In this document: piece after piece, positions 14,920 through 23,852 of the stretch
How positions within the stretch are numbered: position 1 is the stretch's first letter
How the letters are laid out: every line of letters starts with the position of its first letter
DNA from: a virus
Strand: one strand, 5' to 3'
Virus record (IMG/VR): IMGVR_UViG_3300020417_001190
Location: 1 to 26,365 of that record
Length of the DNA stretch: 26,365 bases
Translations under genes and position numbers: made by a program
Notes under the pieces: model-generated
The model's database searches: none
What the model saw: the letters and a program-made list of their open reading frames with translations, nothing else
Told to the model about the DNA's origin: nothing

Positions 14920-15864
14920 TTAAGTCAATCCACTCGGGATTTCATCTACCATGCCGTGCGCCTTGCTGTTCAACACAGCAAACGTTGACTCCCGAAGAAT
15001 CTGACGTGAATCAGAGTCACCGGACTTGGCCAGCGGCCAGTCAGCCGTCGTCCTGAGAACAGGCGTAGCAAGATAGTTGAAATCGAGAAGCAAGAAGCAC
15101 TCGTTTGTGCTGTCCATGTTTCTGTCGAGGATGACGTCCAACTGTCCGAAGTTGCTCACATAGAGATCAATCACGTTAACGAACTGACGTTCGTTTCTGA
15201 TGTCTCGACTTCTACCAGACTGATAGGCGAAAGCCGGTATGTAATTTGAGCTTGTTGGTGAAGTCACCAAATAGCTTGGATTACCGCCTGCGTTGTAAGT
15301 CGCTTGGTGCGCGTCTAAGAGACAGTCTTCCAAAGCGGTTACAGTCGTTATGTCTGTACCATTGGAAGCTCGTGTGTCTGTCGCAAACTTGATGACAGAA
15401 CTGTCAAGCTGACCATGCAGCGATGCCATCTTTCTGGCCGTAGATGCATTACCAGCAGTAGCTGTTTGTCGCGTACCGCCTGGGGCACCGACAACGGCTA
15501 ATTCCTCATCGTTTGCGAGCTCGCCGTACCGCAATTCAAGCTGGTACGCCATTTCTGAATCTCGACCGTACTTCTCGACCTCTTCCAAGGTGCCGGATAT
15601 TTCGGCTCGCTTAGTCATGATCTGACAGTAGTTGTTCTTCTCAACTACCGCGCTTGAAGAATCGGCGGGTGCTGCTGCACCTTCAACGGCGGCGTTTGCT
15701 GCCGCTGCTGCGAGTACGTCTTCAGTCCACTCGTGAAGTTTGCCTCGTGCGCGAATAGTTCGCGACATGGAGCAAACAGGGTTGTCGACAGGCGAGATGA
15801 TATAAATCTCATCCTGAACGTCTTCAGCTTGTCGAAGCTGTGTGTATGTTTCAAAAACTGCCAT
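14920..15864 (-). CDS. Major capsid protein, SU10/DUF5309-like
   Basis: A 314-residue protein. The N-terminal half has the signature of the SU10-type major capsid family (formerly DUF5309): a segment around SPVDNPVCSMSRTIRARGKLHEWTED, then an Ala-rich stretch and the NYCQIMTKRAEISGTLEEVEKYGR block. The C-terminal part (VIDLYVSNFGQLDVILDRNM to AHGMVDEIPSGLT) is beta-rich as in HK97-type folds. It forms the icosahedral shell with the scaffold encoded just upstream. The ribosome site GGAG lies ten bases before the ATG, and the gene is followed by a strong terminator hairpin, as befits the most abundant virion protein. Confidence 0.88.
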   Translation of the reverse strand: MAVFETYTQLRQAEDVQDEIYIISPVDNPVCSMSRTIRARGKLHEWTEDVLAAAAANAAVEGAAAPADSSSAVVEKNNYCQIMTKRAEISGTLEEVEKYGRDSEMAYQLELRYGELANDEELAVVGAPGGTRQTATAGNASTARKMASLHGQLDSSVIKFATDTRASNGTDITTVTALEDCLLDAHQATYNAGGNPSYLVTSPTSSNYIPAFAYQSGRSRDIRNERQFVNVIDLYVSNFGQLDVILDRNMDSTNECFLLLDFNYLATPVLRTTADWPLAKSGDSDSRQILRESTFAVLNSKAHGMVDEIPSGLT

Positions 15865-15879
15865 TTGGATAAATCTCCG

Positions 15880-16875
15880 TTAACGGCCCTCACTCTCCCG
15901 CTTAAGCTTCTCCATGAAATAATTTCGTGCAGACCCGCGCACATTAGGATTGTCAATCATCTCCTGACGAGCCGAACGGAATTTCCCATCTGAGCTACGA
16001 CCTTGCTGAGCTTTGTTTCGCCCGCTGGCCGGCGGTTGTTGTGAGGACTCTCGTTTAATATTTTGAACACGAGAATTGGCGTTTTCGGTTGACCATCGAT
16101 AGTGCAAAGCAGACATCACTTTATGGTCTGTAATGTCCATAAATTCTTGCTCTGTCCAACCCAGCTTATCTATCGAGAATTGAGCAACGCTTTGATAGGT
16201 ATCTTGGCCCCAGTTAGGAATAGTCGTTGCTAAAATATCCGAAGATACTTCAATTTCGTGCTCCCTAACTTTTGTTTGCTGAGCCTTATGCCTTTCCACA
16301 ATATCATTGTGGAATCGCTGCATTTGATCACGGTCATTAATCGCCTTCTGGTACTTTTGCACTTCTAGCTGGTACTGGCGCGGGTCCATCGTTCTTTGAA
16401 GATGATTCCAATCTGTTCCTGCCCAGAACTGAACTTGTTGTTCAGCCGCAGACAAATAAGACTGAGATATACCCTCATTTAACTGGATGTCATCGCGCAA
16501 TTGGCGATTTTTGTTCGCTAATTCTTGCGTTTTCTGTGTGTAGTCGGTTTGCATCTTTTGACGCAAATCCTCGGCCTCGTGATACTTGGCCTCCCAGCTA
16601 CCTGGTTCTGGGACCGGAGGTTCATCCACTCCATCATCGGTCTGATCGTCGGTTGGTTGCTCATCAAGCGACTCCGAATAATCATCCTCGAGTTCAGGTT
16701 GGTGGGCGTCGTCGATCTCCGATTGACGTCCGACTTCTGGTTGGCTGTTTTGCACAGGAGGAGCATCTAAGCCCTTTTCCTTATTCAATTCAGCCGCTTT
16801 CCTATCACGGAAAGTTTCTCTCACGTTTTCAGACTCCCCCATTGGGAGGTTGGTCTGAGTAGCTTGTTCTGACAT
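15880..16875 (-). CDS. Scaffolding-type protein
   Basis: A 331-residue protein with no globular-domain signature. Residues about 50-95 are very acidic (ELEDDYSESLDEQ and DDQTDDGVDE), followed by long charged helices that should form coiled coils (about 95-215), and a basic C-terminus (around GRNKAQQGRSSDGKFRSARQ) that would bind capsid protein. This acid-helix-basic layout is the hallmark of phage scaffolds. It stands immediately upstream of the capsid gene (15-base gap). Expected to direct procapsid assembly and to leave before DNA packaging. Identity rests on composition and place, not on a conserved motif. Confidence 0.82.
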   Translation of the reverse strand: MSEQATQTNLPMGESENVRETFRDRKAAELNKEKGLDAPPVQNSQPEVGRQSEIDDAHQPELEDDYSESLDEQPTDDQTDDGVDEPPVPEPGSWEAKYHEAEDLRQKMQTDYTQKTQELANKNRQLRDDIQLNEGISQSYLSAAEQQVQFWAGTDWNHLQRTMDPRQYQLEVQKYQKAINDRDQMQRFHNDIVERHKAQQTKVREHEIEVSSDILATTIPNWGQDTYQSVAQFSIDKLGWTEQEFMDITDHKVMSALHYRWSTENANSRVQNIKRESSQQPPASGRNKAQQGRSSDGKFRSARQEMIDNPNVRGSARNYFMEKLKRESEGR

Positions 16876-16895
16876 ATTTTTCTCTCTACGTTACG

Positions 16896-17243
16896 TCATT
16901 CAAATTGCTGATTTATTTCTTCGTTTTTTATTTCTTCGAGATTTAGGGCTTGACTGGCCTGGACCATTCTCGCCAACTCGTGCTGCACGTCGCTCAACGC
17001 CATCATCTTGAAATAGAGAGACTCTCTCTTCTTCTCCTCGTGTGGTGCTGTCGCCGCCCATTGATCTTTCAGTGATCCTATCGTCGACCGGTACGCCAGG
17101 TTGTATGTCGGCGAGTTCAGTAACGCTGCCGCTTCCTCCCCCTGCGCCAGGAGTTCCTGGCTGCTCAGTTGGGGCTGAGCGAAGTGAAGCGAGATGCTGT
17201 CTCGCTTTGGCTTTTCTTTTGTTGTTCCTGGCTTCTGGGTCAT
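16896..17243 (-). CDS. Small protein between portal and scaffold, unknown
   Basis: A 115-residue protein. The section ALLNSPTYNLAYRSTIGSLK followed by KRESLYFKMMALSDVQHEL is a recognisable helical pattern of small phage proteins encoded beside portal genes, and supports this frame. The N-terminal 20 residues are basic and less convincing. No strong ribosome site precedes the ATG at 17243. A second frame (17319-16900, 139 residues) starts with an ATGA overlap of the portal stop and runs across the whole gene, but its later part is Gly/Arg/Ser-rich, as expected for an out-of-frame reading. A TAG closes the 115-residue frame three codons ahead of its ATG. Confidence 0.7.
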   Translation of the reverse strand: MTQKPGTTKEKPKRDSISLHFAQPQLSSQELLAQGEEAAALLNSPTYNLAYRSTIGSLKDQWAATAPHEEKKRESLYFKMMALSDVQHELARMVQASQALNLEEIKNEEINQQFE

Positions 17244-17315
17244 TGGCTTCTAGTCTCTGCAATTTCCTTCGAATGTGGGGTGTTGTCACTGTCGAGCTAT
17301 GCGGTTTTCGGTATG

Positions 17316-19409
17316 TCATATTTGAACTCCGCGCTTTTGGTCACGCTCCATCTGGATTTCAGCGATGTCGACTTGAGCATCGTGCGTAAATTTACGCCGA
17401 GCTAGATCGTTGTCCTCCCGCATGTTGGTCGCTTTGTTTTGCTGCTCTTGATTCTTGATATTTGCCAGGAACCAATCACGCTGATCTTTCGATCCCTCGA
17501 TTTGGTGATCATGCTGCTGCTCACGCATTGCCAACGATAGCCTCGCTTGTTCCTGTTCGAGCATCTGTCGCTGCTGCGCGGACAATGCTTCTTGCTGCTG
17601 CATCGTCATCATTTGCTGCTGCTGTACCCTCTGCATGTACTCTGGAGAATTTGGGGCCAACAAGTAAGACGACAGATCGCCGATACCAAGATGGTCTGCG
17701 ATGTCCTTTAACATTGAATGCTTTTGAGGATAATCGAACGCCAGCATTAGCCCGGGATCGGCAGACAGCATCTGATAAAACTGCATCAACGTCTGCGCGT
17801 GTTTACGGCCCTGATCAGGGGTCAGCGCAACGGAAACTTCCATCTCTACATCATCGTCTGGCCATGAAGCAGGCATCACTATTTCGAATTTCCCAGCGAC
17901 TTCCTCAATGTAGGTTTTACTATCGTTGCGACGGCCTAATTTGTAGATGTATTGGCACATCGGAATCATGAACGTTTCTGCAAAGTCTCTCGCCGCTCTC
18001 ATGACTCTCATTTGAGAGGCGTTTGTCAGGCGCTCAATCATGTCGGCAGCGTTTTGGTAACGAACCGCATCGTTGTTCATGCCTTTACTCAAACGCGACA
18101 CGCCCGAACGTTCCTCTTTGTCTTGATCGAGCATCTCAATCACGGAGAGGGATAGAGGAGACAATTCGGGGGTCGCGAGTGGGGTAACGGAGCCGGCTTG
18201 ACGTGTCCAAACGACCCCTCCGATAGAGTTATCTAAAAGCTCACGAGGATTGCGAACAGCGCCCTGTACGGCCTCGTAACGAGAGGTGTTCCTAGCTTGC
18301 TGGTTATCAATAATTAAGCGCTTAAGCGTGCTGAGCGTCTTCTGCGTGTGACTAACCAGGTCCGCATCACTCAGGCCATGCTCGGCATGAGAAATCTTAA
18401 ATTCGGTCCATTCAAAACACGGTATCTCAGGAACTGGATAGATCGCTTGAGTGCCATCCGCATAGCGAAGAATTTCACCGTGGCACCAGCAAACGTAGTA
18501 TAGCTGCATCCCTTCGACTGGTTCGTCAACGTCTGAAAAATCAGCGAGGTCGAGCCACGTCCAGGTGTGATAAATCGTCACTTCTTCCTGTTCGTCTACG
18601 CGGTTGTGCTGTCGTTTGCGTGTCCACGAGTTATCGTGTGCTTTTCTTGACGAATCTTCCTCGCTGGATCGAAAGCGATAATCCGCTTTGAGCATTGCAA
18701 CCTGGTCAGGATCGTAACCTTCTCGAATCAACTCGCCCCGCGTTATCTCTCGATCATACGCATAGTATTGGCAATCTCGGATATAAGTCGCGCTGGGATC
18801 GCGGTAGACACGCTCTGGCTGAATTAGCCTTATGTCAACACGACTCTTATCGATTGTGAACGTAGCAACACCGCTAAACGTCGCTGCACCGCCCATTGGC
18901 ATTTCATCAGGAAGCAATTGGTTGGTATCCGCGTCAACAATGTTTGTCTGTTGAGATAGCGTGTAGTCAATCTGCTCGCGGGTTGCGTTAGCAAACTCAA
19001 TTTCGCCCTGCTCTACTTCATCTTTCCAATGGACACAGACGTTCATTCGCTTAGCGATGAAAGCATCATGCCAACCGTCTCGCATTAGCTCAAAAGCATG
19101 GTTAAGTTTTAACTGCCGATTAACATAGGCGGTGCGCTTTTCAGCTTCCAGCTTGTCGTTCTGACGAAACGGTTTAAAACGAACAATCGGACGTCCACTG
19201 AAAAACGTTTCAGAGAAAAATGCTTTCTTCGCTTCAACTGAGTCTAAAACGTCAGGTGAAATATAATGTGAGCGACCCTTGATCTCATTGCCAAGAGGTT
19301 CAAGTGAATAATACTCGTGATTGCGCTGACGCTGATTGCCAACGCCCTCATTTTGATTCTCACTTTCCTGAACTTGGTGCTCAAGAATTTTGACTAAGGA
19401 ATCGCTCAT
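17316..19409 (-). CDS. Portal protein, P22-like
   Basis: A 697-residue protein, close to the 725 residues of the P22 portal. The N-terminus (REHYYSLEPLGNE-like NHEYYSLEPLGNEIKGRSHY) and VRFKPFRQND-type wing region, the long central helices with RLSKGMNNDAVRYQ and a glutamine-rich coiled C-terminus (about 590-660, with several Gln runs) fit portal proteins of short-tailed phages. It forms the dodecameric ring at one vertex through which DNA enters and leaves and to which the large terminase docks. It is followed by accessory, scaffold and capsid genes in the normal order. The upstream gene stops six bases before the ATG, with GAG as a weak ribosome site. Confidence 0.88.
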   Translation of the reverse strand: MSDSLVKILEHQVQESENQNEGVGNQRQRNHEYYSLEPLGNEIKGRSHYISPDVLDSVEAKKAFFSETFFSGRPIVRFKPFRQNDKLEAEKRTAYVNRQLKLNHAFELMRDGWHDAFIAKRMNVCVHWKDEVEQGEIEFANATREQIDYTLSQQTNIVDADTNQLLPDEMPMGGAATFSGVATFTIDKSRVDIRLIQPERVYRDPSATYIRDCQYYAYDREITRGELIREGYDPDQVAMLKADYRFRSSEEDSSRKAHDNSWTRKRQHNRVDEQEEVTIYHTWTWLDLADFSDVDEPVEGMQLYYVCWCHGEILRYADGTQAIYPVPEIPCFEWTEFKISHAEHGLSDADLVSHTQKTLSTLKRLIIDNQQARNTSRYEAVQGAVRNPRELLDNSIGGVVWTRQAGSVTPLATPELSPLSLSVIEMLDQDKEERSGVSRLSKGMNNDAVRYQNAADMIERLTNASQMRVMRAARDFAETFMIPMCQYIYKLGRRNDSKTYIEEVAGKFEIVMPASWPDDDVEMEVSVALTPDQGRKHAQTLMQFYQMLSADPGLMLAFDYPQKHSMLKDIADHLGIGDLSSYLLAPNSPEYMQRVQQQQMMTMQQQEALSAQQRQMLEQEQARLSLAMREQQHDHQIEGSKDQRDWFLANIKNQEQQNKATNMREDNDLARRKFTHDAQVDIAEIQMERDQKRGVQI

Positions 19410-19415
19410 TTACGT

Positions 19416-19604
19416 TTACTCGTCGTCTGCCGACTCTTCGACAGCCTCTTCAATAGGTGCAGGCTCTTCGACAACAACCGGCTCTTCGACAGCAGTTGGA
19501 TCGGCATCAATACCGAATTGTGCAAAGACACCAATCACAGAATTTCGACGATTGCCGGCAGCTTCCAGCACTGCCTCGATCAACCCTTCCGGTAAACCGC
19601 TCAT
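19416..19604 (-). CDS. Small acidic phage protein
   Basis: A 62-residue protein. The first half is a mixed helix (LPEGLIEAVLEAAGNRR); the second half is a run of Glu, Val, Pro and Ala (VEEPVVVEEPAPIEE) ending in DDE. Such flexible acidic tails occur in scaffold partners and DNA mimics; nothing more can be concluded. ATGA overlap with the preceding basic protein and an AGGAG six bases before the start support a real, coupled gene. It ends six bases ahead of the portal gene. Confidence 0.72.
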   Translation of the reverse strand: MSGLPEGLIEAVLEAAGNRRNSVIGVFAQFGIDADPTAVEEPVVVEEPAPIEEAVEESADDE

Positions 19605-19792
19605 ACAGAACTCCTTCGTCCTTTTCGATATTGAGTGGAGCGCTTGTCTTCACGCGCCACCGTGAATGCTTTCGTATCCTGAAACTTGCGACGTGAACCT
19701 GGCTTGCTAAGACTGTTGCCTGCCGTCATGTCGCTACCCATTTGATTTCTTCGACCGCCAACCTTGGTTGACTTGTCACATTTATTTGCCAT
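19601..19792 (-). CDS. Small basic phage protein
   Basis: A 63-residue protein starting MANKCDKSTKVGG. I chose the ATG at 19792 because it has GAGG six bases upstream; the open frame continues to a TTG at 19804. It is rich in Lys, Arg and Ser and lacks hydrophobic segments, so it is probably unfolded or nucleic-acid binding. It is directly coupled to the acidic 62-residue protein, and the opposite charges raise the possibility that the two interact. No family recognised. Confidence 0.7.
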   Translation of the reverse strand: MANKCDKSTKVGGRRNQMGSDMTAGNSLSKPGSRRKFQDTKAFTVAREDKRSTQYRKGRRSSV

Positions 19793-19843
19793 ATCGATCC
19801 TCAATTTGATGGAAACACATAATTTTTTCTCGACTTCTGTTCA

Positions 19844-20347
19844 TTAACTGCTCGGTGGTGTCGGCCAATCGTCATCTTCGTCACCAACCGGCCCCGGCGT
19901 CCGCAAGTTAGGCCAGCGCTCATGTGCCGTGATGTCTCTGAGTTCTTGCCGGTAGGTTGCCCAATCAGAAGCCAGGGTCGCGCTTGTCTCTGTTGCCTTG
20001 ATCACCATCCAATCTGTTTCGGCGAGCAAATCATCACGTTTTTTCCGATTTATCGTGGCTGTTTCTGCATCCTGGGCAGCGACGAGCGCCGCCTGCTCAT
20101 CTGACGTCAGGTCAACAACACGACATGTGTAAACAACGTTAGACTCAATAAACGGATCGACCTTCTCTATTTTTTGCGTGGCGGGATCATAAGGAAGACC
20201 GAAAGTGACAGGCATCGCGCTGTTTTCCGTATACCACGCCTCATTCGGCCCCTCTTTCGGGAAACTGGTGTTTGGAAACAGCTCTTTCAGAAACCCAATT
20301 TCATCGATGGTGTTATCTGCGTTAATTTTGGCGACTTGCATATTCAT
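19844..20347 (-). CDS. Tail fibre assembly chaperone-like protein (Phage_tail_APC type)
   Basis: A 167-residue protein. The C-terminal third carries the pattern of the phage tail assembly chaperone family: RDDLLAETDW (104-113), W..YRQELRDI (129-140) and a closing WP..P (151-155). The N-terminal part begins MNMQVAKINADNTI and is variable, as expected of the fibre-specific region. It lies right behind the lectin-domain fibre gene, so it likely helps that fibre fold or trimerise. The start two bases after the fibre stop has no strong ribosome site of its own, consistent with coupling; a second Met two codons in is possible. Confidence 0.82.
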   Translation of the reverse strand: MNMQVAKINADNTIDEIGFLKELFPNTSFPKEGPNEAWYTENSAMPVTFGLPYDPATQKIEKVDPFIESNVVYTCRVVDLTSDEQAALVAAQDAETATINRKKRDDLLAETDWMVIKATETSATLASDWATYRQELRDITAHERWPNLRTPGPVGDEDDDWPTPPSS

Positions 20348-20349
20348 TC

Positions 20350-22431
20350 TCAGCTATTCGGGAAAGCATCTGCCGGCGGCGTGAAATCAGAGGTGTAGAC
20401 GGCCTCCGCAGTAATTCTTAACTCATCAAGATAACCGGAATAATCGGTATTTGACGTTCCTCGCCCAACTTTCAAACCGTTCGTATGGTGATCGGTAAAA
20501 TCCGTGCTCAAGGTTAAAGCCCCAGACGTGCTTTCCGTTCCATCAAGATAGGCTCTCACCTCTGAACCACTTCTAACGATTGCGACGTGATACCAGGTGC
20601 TGGTCGACATGGTTGGGACTGTCCAAGACTTATTAGTCATGCCCGTGGTGCCATTCGTGAAATGAGCCAGACCTAAAGCAGTAGTTCCTTCAGTCCTGAT
20701 GATCCAGTTATTGATCGCACCACTTGAGTAGTAGTTGGCGCTCGAAAGAATTGCGCCCCACGTTGGAAACGTTGAACGGAACATCCAAAATTCAATCGTG
20801 AAATCTTGCAATATCGGAACATGTTTTATGTTGAGATCAGTCGAAGAAAACCAAGCAGACGTAGCACCGAATTTCTTTTGCGCTGTTAGAACTTGTGCGC
20901 TGCCGTTCACCAAGGTGTCGTTTTGACCGGTCGAGTCAATAAGATTGCATTCGAAATTCATGATGAGTTTGGTGTCGGCATTGCCACCTGTGTCCGCTGA
21001 ATTGCCAACCAAACCAGTTGGGATCGTGATCGATGTTGGCGCAGAGCCGTTCACCATGTGCTCGCAATAATTGGAGATTAACCGGAAGTTGGCGATCTTC
21101 CCGTTGTAGTGATACGCGGGATAATCGCTGTAGAACCGCCCCATGATGAATTGACCTGGAGAGCCGCCCGTGTTTGTTGCAGAATCCAACGTCCTAACGC
21201 CATTCAGCCATGCCGCCGTTCTCGTGTTAGGCGTTTGTTGACGACAGATCGCAACGTGGTTCCAGGCGTTTTGCTGTGGGGTGCCAATAGCGGTATCGTA
21301 ATAGCTGAAACCGGTGCTACGCCCCAGGTAGAGGACGCCACTGAGCATGTGAATGTTATAGGCGATCTGCGTTTGATAGTAAGGAGTGCTCGTATTGCCG
21401 ATGAGCGCTGAATAACTGCCCCCATCTCGCGGATAGAACCAAAAATCTATGGTCCAATTGGGATTAACGGCTATGGCAGATGCATAGATCCAATCGCTGC
21501 CATCGAAATCGGCAGCGCCACCATGTGTGGAAGGGTCATAGTCCGCATTATCGGTGCCGTTGTAGTTGAAAGGGGCATCAGGCTTAACCAGCGGCCCGTG
21601 TACCAAGCCGGCAGGATAGCTGCCAGCAGGCAATGAACTCGCATAGTTGCTGTTATCAACCGCCATGTGGGACTGGTGGATCAACAGTTCTGTCCAAAGG
21701 TTGGCGGTTAATGGCGTCGTGGGAGGCGTAAACGCGCTCGTATAAGTCGCCGCGTAATGTACCTTAAAATTGCTAATGTAAGCGTTGACGCCGTTACTGT
21801 TATAGCTGAATCGATTACCAATCGTCCACTGAGTGCCACTGTAAGTGTCTGTATCTGACACCGATGTTTTTTCAACACCGTCTAAAAAGACTTTTAAGGT
21901 GCCACTGGATCGGCAAATGGCAATGTGATGCCAAGCGCCAAGGTTAATATCGTTGTTTGTGATACCGGAGCTACGATAATTGCCGGATGCTGTTCCTAAA
22001 CTCCAAGGGGTAGAATTATTACCAGACGATGTATGGAGATAAGTGTGGCTGGTGCCGCCAGAATAACGACAATCGAAGATAAATTTATCAAGTCCCAGCG
22101 TGACGAATGAGATCCAAAATTCAACCGTAAAGTCACTTGTTGAAAACGCGGATCGTCCCGTATAGAGAGTCGCCTCTGAAGCGCCATCGTAGAGCGCCGA
22201 CCAACAACCATGCGGACGACGAAACGGCCCACCTTCGCTCTGATACGGATCACCGCCACCAGTATAAAAAGTCGGCGAAACAGTGCCACCCGATGCCGCG
22301 AAACCCTGGTTAGTAGAGCCATTAGCACCATCAAAGTGATAGAGGGCTTTGACCTTGTTCCACGTTGCCTCTGGATCTGCGCCGGCACTACCAGCAGCAG
22401 CCATCTGCAATTTTCGGGCTAGGACACTCAT
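20350..22431 (-). CDS. Tail fibre with three lectin-like (LamG/ConA-type) domains
   Basis: A 693-residue protein with three repeats of a laminin-G / concanavalin-A-like fold, at about 25-245, 300-460 and 490-690. Each repeat shows F[ST][TV]xFW (DFTVEFWI, WTIDFWFY, DFTIEFWM), then W[HYN]HVAI[CV]R and a [FAY]LDG or WLNG turn, and closes with a strand followed by [AV]xYTSxFTPP in repeats 1 and 3. LamG/ConA folds bind sugars or proteins, so the protein is a good candidate for a receptor-binding fibre. The N-terminal 20 residues (ARKLQMAAAGSAG) may anchor it. It overlaps the upstream fibre stop (TGATG) and is followed by its putative chaperone. Confidence 0.85.
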   Translation of the reverse strand: MSVLARKLQMAAAGSAGADPEATWNKVKALYHFDGANGSTNQGFAASGGTVSPTFYTGGGDPYQSEGGPFRRPHGCWSALYDGASEATLYTGRSAFSTSDFTVEFWISFVTLGLDKFIFDCRYSGGTSHTYLHTSSGNNSTPWSLGTASGNYRSSGITNNDINLGAWHHIAICRSSGTLKVFLDGVEKTSVSDTDTYSGTQWTIGNRFSYNSNGVNAYISNFKVHYAATYTSAFTPPTTPLTANLWTELLIHQSHMAVDNSNYASSLPAGSYPAGLVHGPLVKPDAPFNYNGTDNADYDPSTHGGAADFDGSDWIYASAIAVNPNWTIDFWFYPRDGGSYSALIGNTSTPYYQTQIAYNIHMLSGVLYLGRSTGFSYYDTAIGTPQQNAWNHVAICRQQTPNTRTAAWLNGVRTLDSATNTGGSPGQFIMGRFYSDYPAYHYNGKIANFRLISNYCEHMVNGSAPTSITIPTGLVGNSADTGGNADTKLIMNFECNLIDSTGQNDTLVNGSAQVLTAQKKFGATSAWFSSTDLNIKHVPILQDFTIEFWMFRSTFPTWGAILSSANYYSSGAINNWIIRTEGTTALGLAHFTNGTTGMTNKSWTVPTMSTSTWYHVAIVRSGSEVRAYLDGTESTSGALTLSTDFTDHHTNGLKVGRGTSNTDYSGYLDELRITAEAVYTSDFTPPADAFPNS

Positions 22432-23852
22432 CAGGCGAGAGCCAAGGCCGCAGCGAAGCCGTACCAGTTTGAGCCCTGATCGTTCGTCACAAACGTCCAG
22501 GCGTCCACCTCATTTGCGCCACTGCTCGGGGTTGGCGCTGTGCCTGCTGCCCACCTGACGTTGGCAGGCCATGCAATCGAATGCCCGCCCGTGCCGTCTT
22601 GCTTCATGATGAGCGTAAATGAATGGGCAGTACCGGATGAGGCGATGTTATTCCATGTGAACGTCGTTATATTGTGAGCAAGGGTGACTTCAAAAAGGCC
22701 ACCGTCATTTAAATCAATCGCGTGTGTGGTGCTTGCCGTCGTGCTGGAGGTTGATTGTTCGTGAATCGCCCCGTTGAAGCTCGTGACATCGTTCGCGTCA
22801 GTGCCAATCAGGTTGCCCGTCTGGGTTGGCAGGGTTAATTCGACATTTCCGCTGTATGCAGCGTGTGCTGGAGACTGGATTCGAGCGTAGTGCGCGTTTG
22901 CATTCTCGCAATAAAGATCAATATGAGACACCGATCCACCGTTTTTAACGGCTATTGCGCCTTGCGAAAGGCTGACACCGTTAGTGGAGCCGCCGCCAAC
23001 ACCTAAACTGGTGGTCACATCAATGGCGGTTGCCAGTTTCGCGGACGTCACAGAAAGATCGGCGGGTGACAGAGCATCAATCGCCTGTTTGATACGCTCC
23101 GGGGTGAACCGTTTGACATCAGTGACGGTGCCCGCCTCTGCTTCTGCCTGAGAGGCAACGGCAACTTGATTGTTGTACGCGGTTTCGATCTCTGAATCGC
23201 TCTGATCGGCGGTTGAACCGTCTTCAACGTTAATCAGTGTCCTGACATTGGCTGCTGACAGCTCTTCAGCACCACCGGACCCAGCCGTGGTTCGACCGAG
23301 GATAATATCGTTTGTTGATACAGCAACCTGGGCCTCAGTCACCGATAAAGCGGCCTGGTGCTGGGTTACTGACGATTCTGAAATGCGACCATCGGCAAAC
23401 GTGCCACTCGTGGTCGCTGACGCCGGTAACGCATTGACGGCATAATCAATTTGGTCGCCGGCATCGTCGTAAGTGACAGAAATGTTGGTCGTCGTGCCAA
23501 TCATGCCGCCAACAACGTCCTGAATGTGCTCGTTTGACTGACTGGCTTCGTCTTTGATGTCGGTTAACAGTGCAGCAGCGATTCTGAGCTCTACCACCGC
23601 ACCAGATGAGAAAGCGCTGGCTGATGTGCCGTCTTGAGCGCGGACAACGGTTAAATCATTGCTTGAAATAGCGGTAACTTTGACGATTTCGCGTGTTGGC
23701 GAGCCGCCACCGGTATCGAGGGTCACATAGCAGTAATCACCGCCACCCACGGTCGGTAAACCGGTCGCAGAAGCCACGGTAATCGTGGTTGCAACGTCCG
23801 AAATAGCCCCGTTTAACGTGCTCGAGTAGTTATTTGTGTATTTAACTGCCAT
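22431..23852 (-). CDS. Tail fibre protein
   Basis: A 473-residue protein. Residues 1-95 form the common phage fibre attachment domain: TTITVASATGLP, an EIVKVTAI strand and VVRAQDGTSA followed by GAVVELR. The middle (about 95-290) is rich in Ser, Thr, Ala and Asp with short repeats, as in fibre shafts. The C-terminal part (about 345-473) has the VELTLPTQTGNLIGTD and HSIAWPANVRW motifs of fibre tips. No enzyme signature is seen. Start by TAATG overlap, stop by TGATG overlap with the lectin-domain fibre, so the two fibre genes are coupled and may build one appendage. Confidence 0.82.
   Translation of the reverse strand: MAVKYTNNYSSTLNGAISDVATTITVASATGLPTVGGGDYCYVTLDTGGGSPTREIVKVTAISSNDLTVVRAQDGTSASAFSSGAVVELRIAAALLTDIKDEASQSNEHIQDVVGGMIGTTTNISVTYDDAGDQIDYAVNALPASATTSGTFADGRISESSVTQHQAALSVTEAQVAVSTNDIILGRTTAGSGGAEELSAANVRTLINVEDGSTADQSDSEIETAYNNQVAVASQAEAEAGTVTDVKRFTPERIKQAIDALSPADLSVTSAKLATAIDVTTSLGVGGGSTNGVSLSQGAIAVKNGGSVSHIDLYCENANAHYARIQSPAHAAYSGNVELTLPTQTGNLIGTDANDVTSFNGAIHEQSTSSTTASTTHAIDLNDGGLFEVTLAHNITTFTWNNIASSGTAHSFTLIMKQDGTGGHSIAWPANVRWAAGTAPTPSSGANEVDAWTFVTNDQGSNWYGFAAALALA

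Noticed and set aside
15645-15956. Minus-strand frame overlapping the capsid start
   Set aside because: It overlaps the well-supported scaffold and capsid genes in another frame and has no recognisable content.
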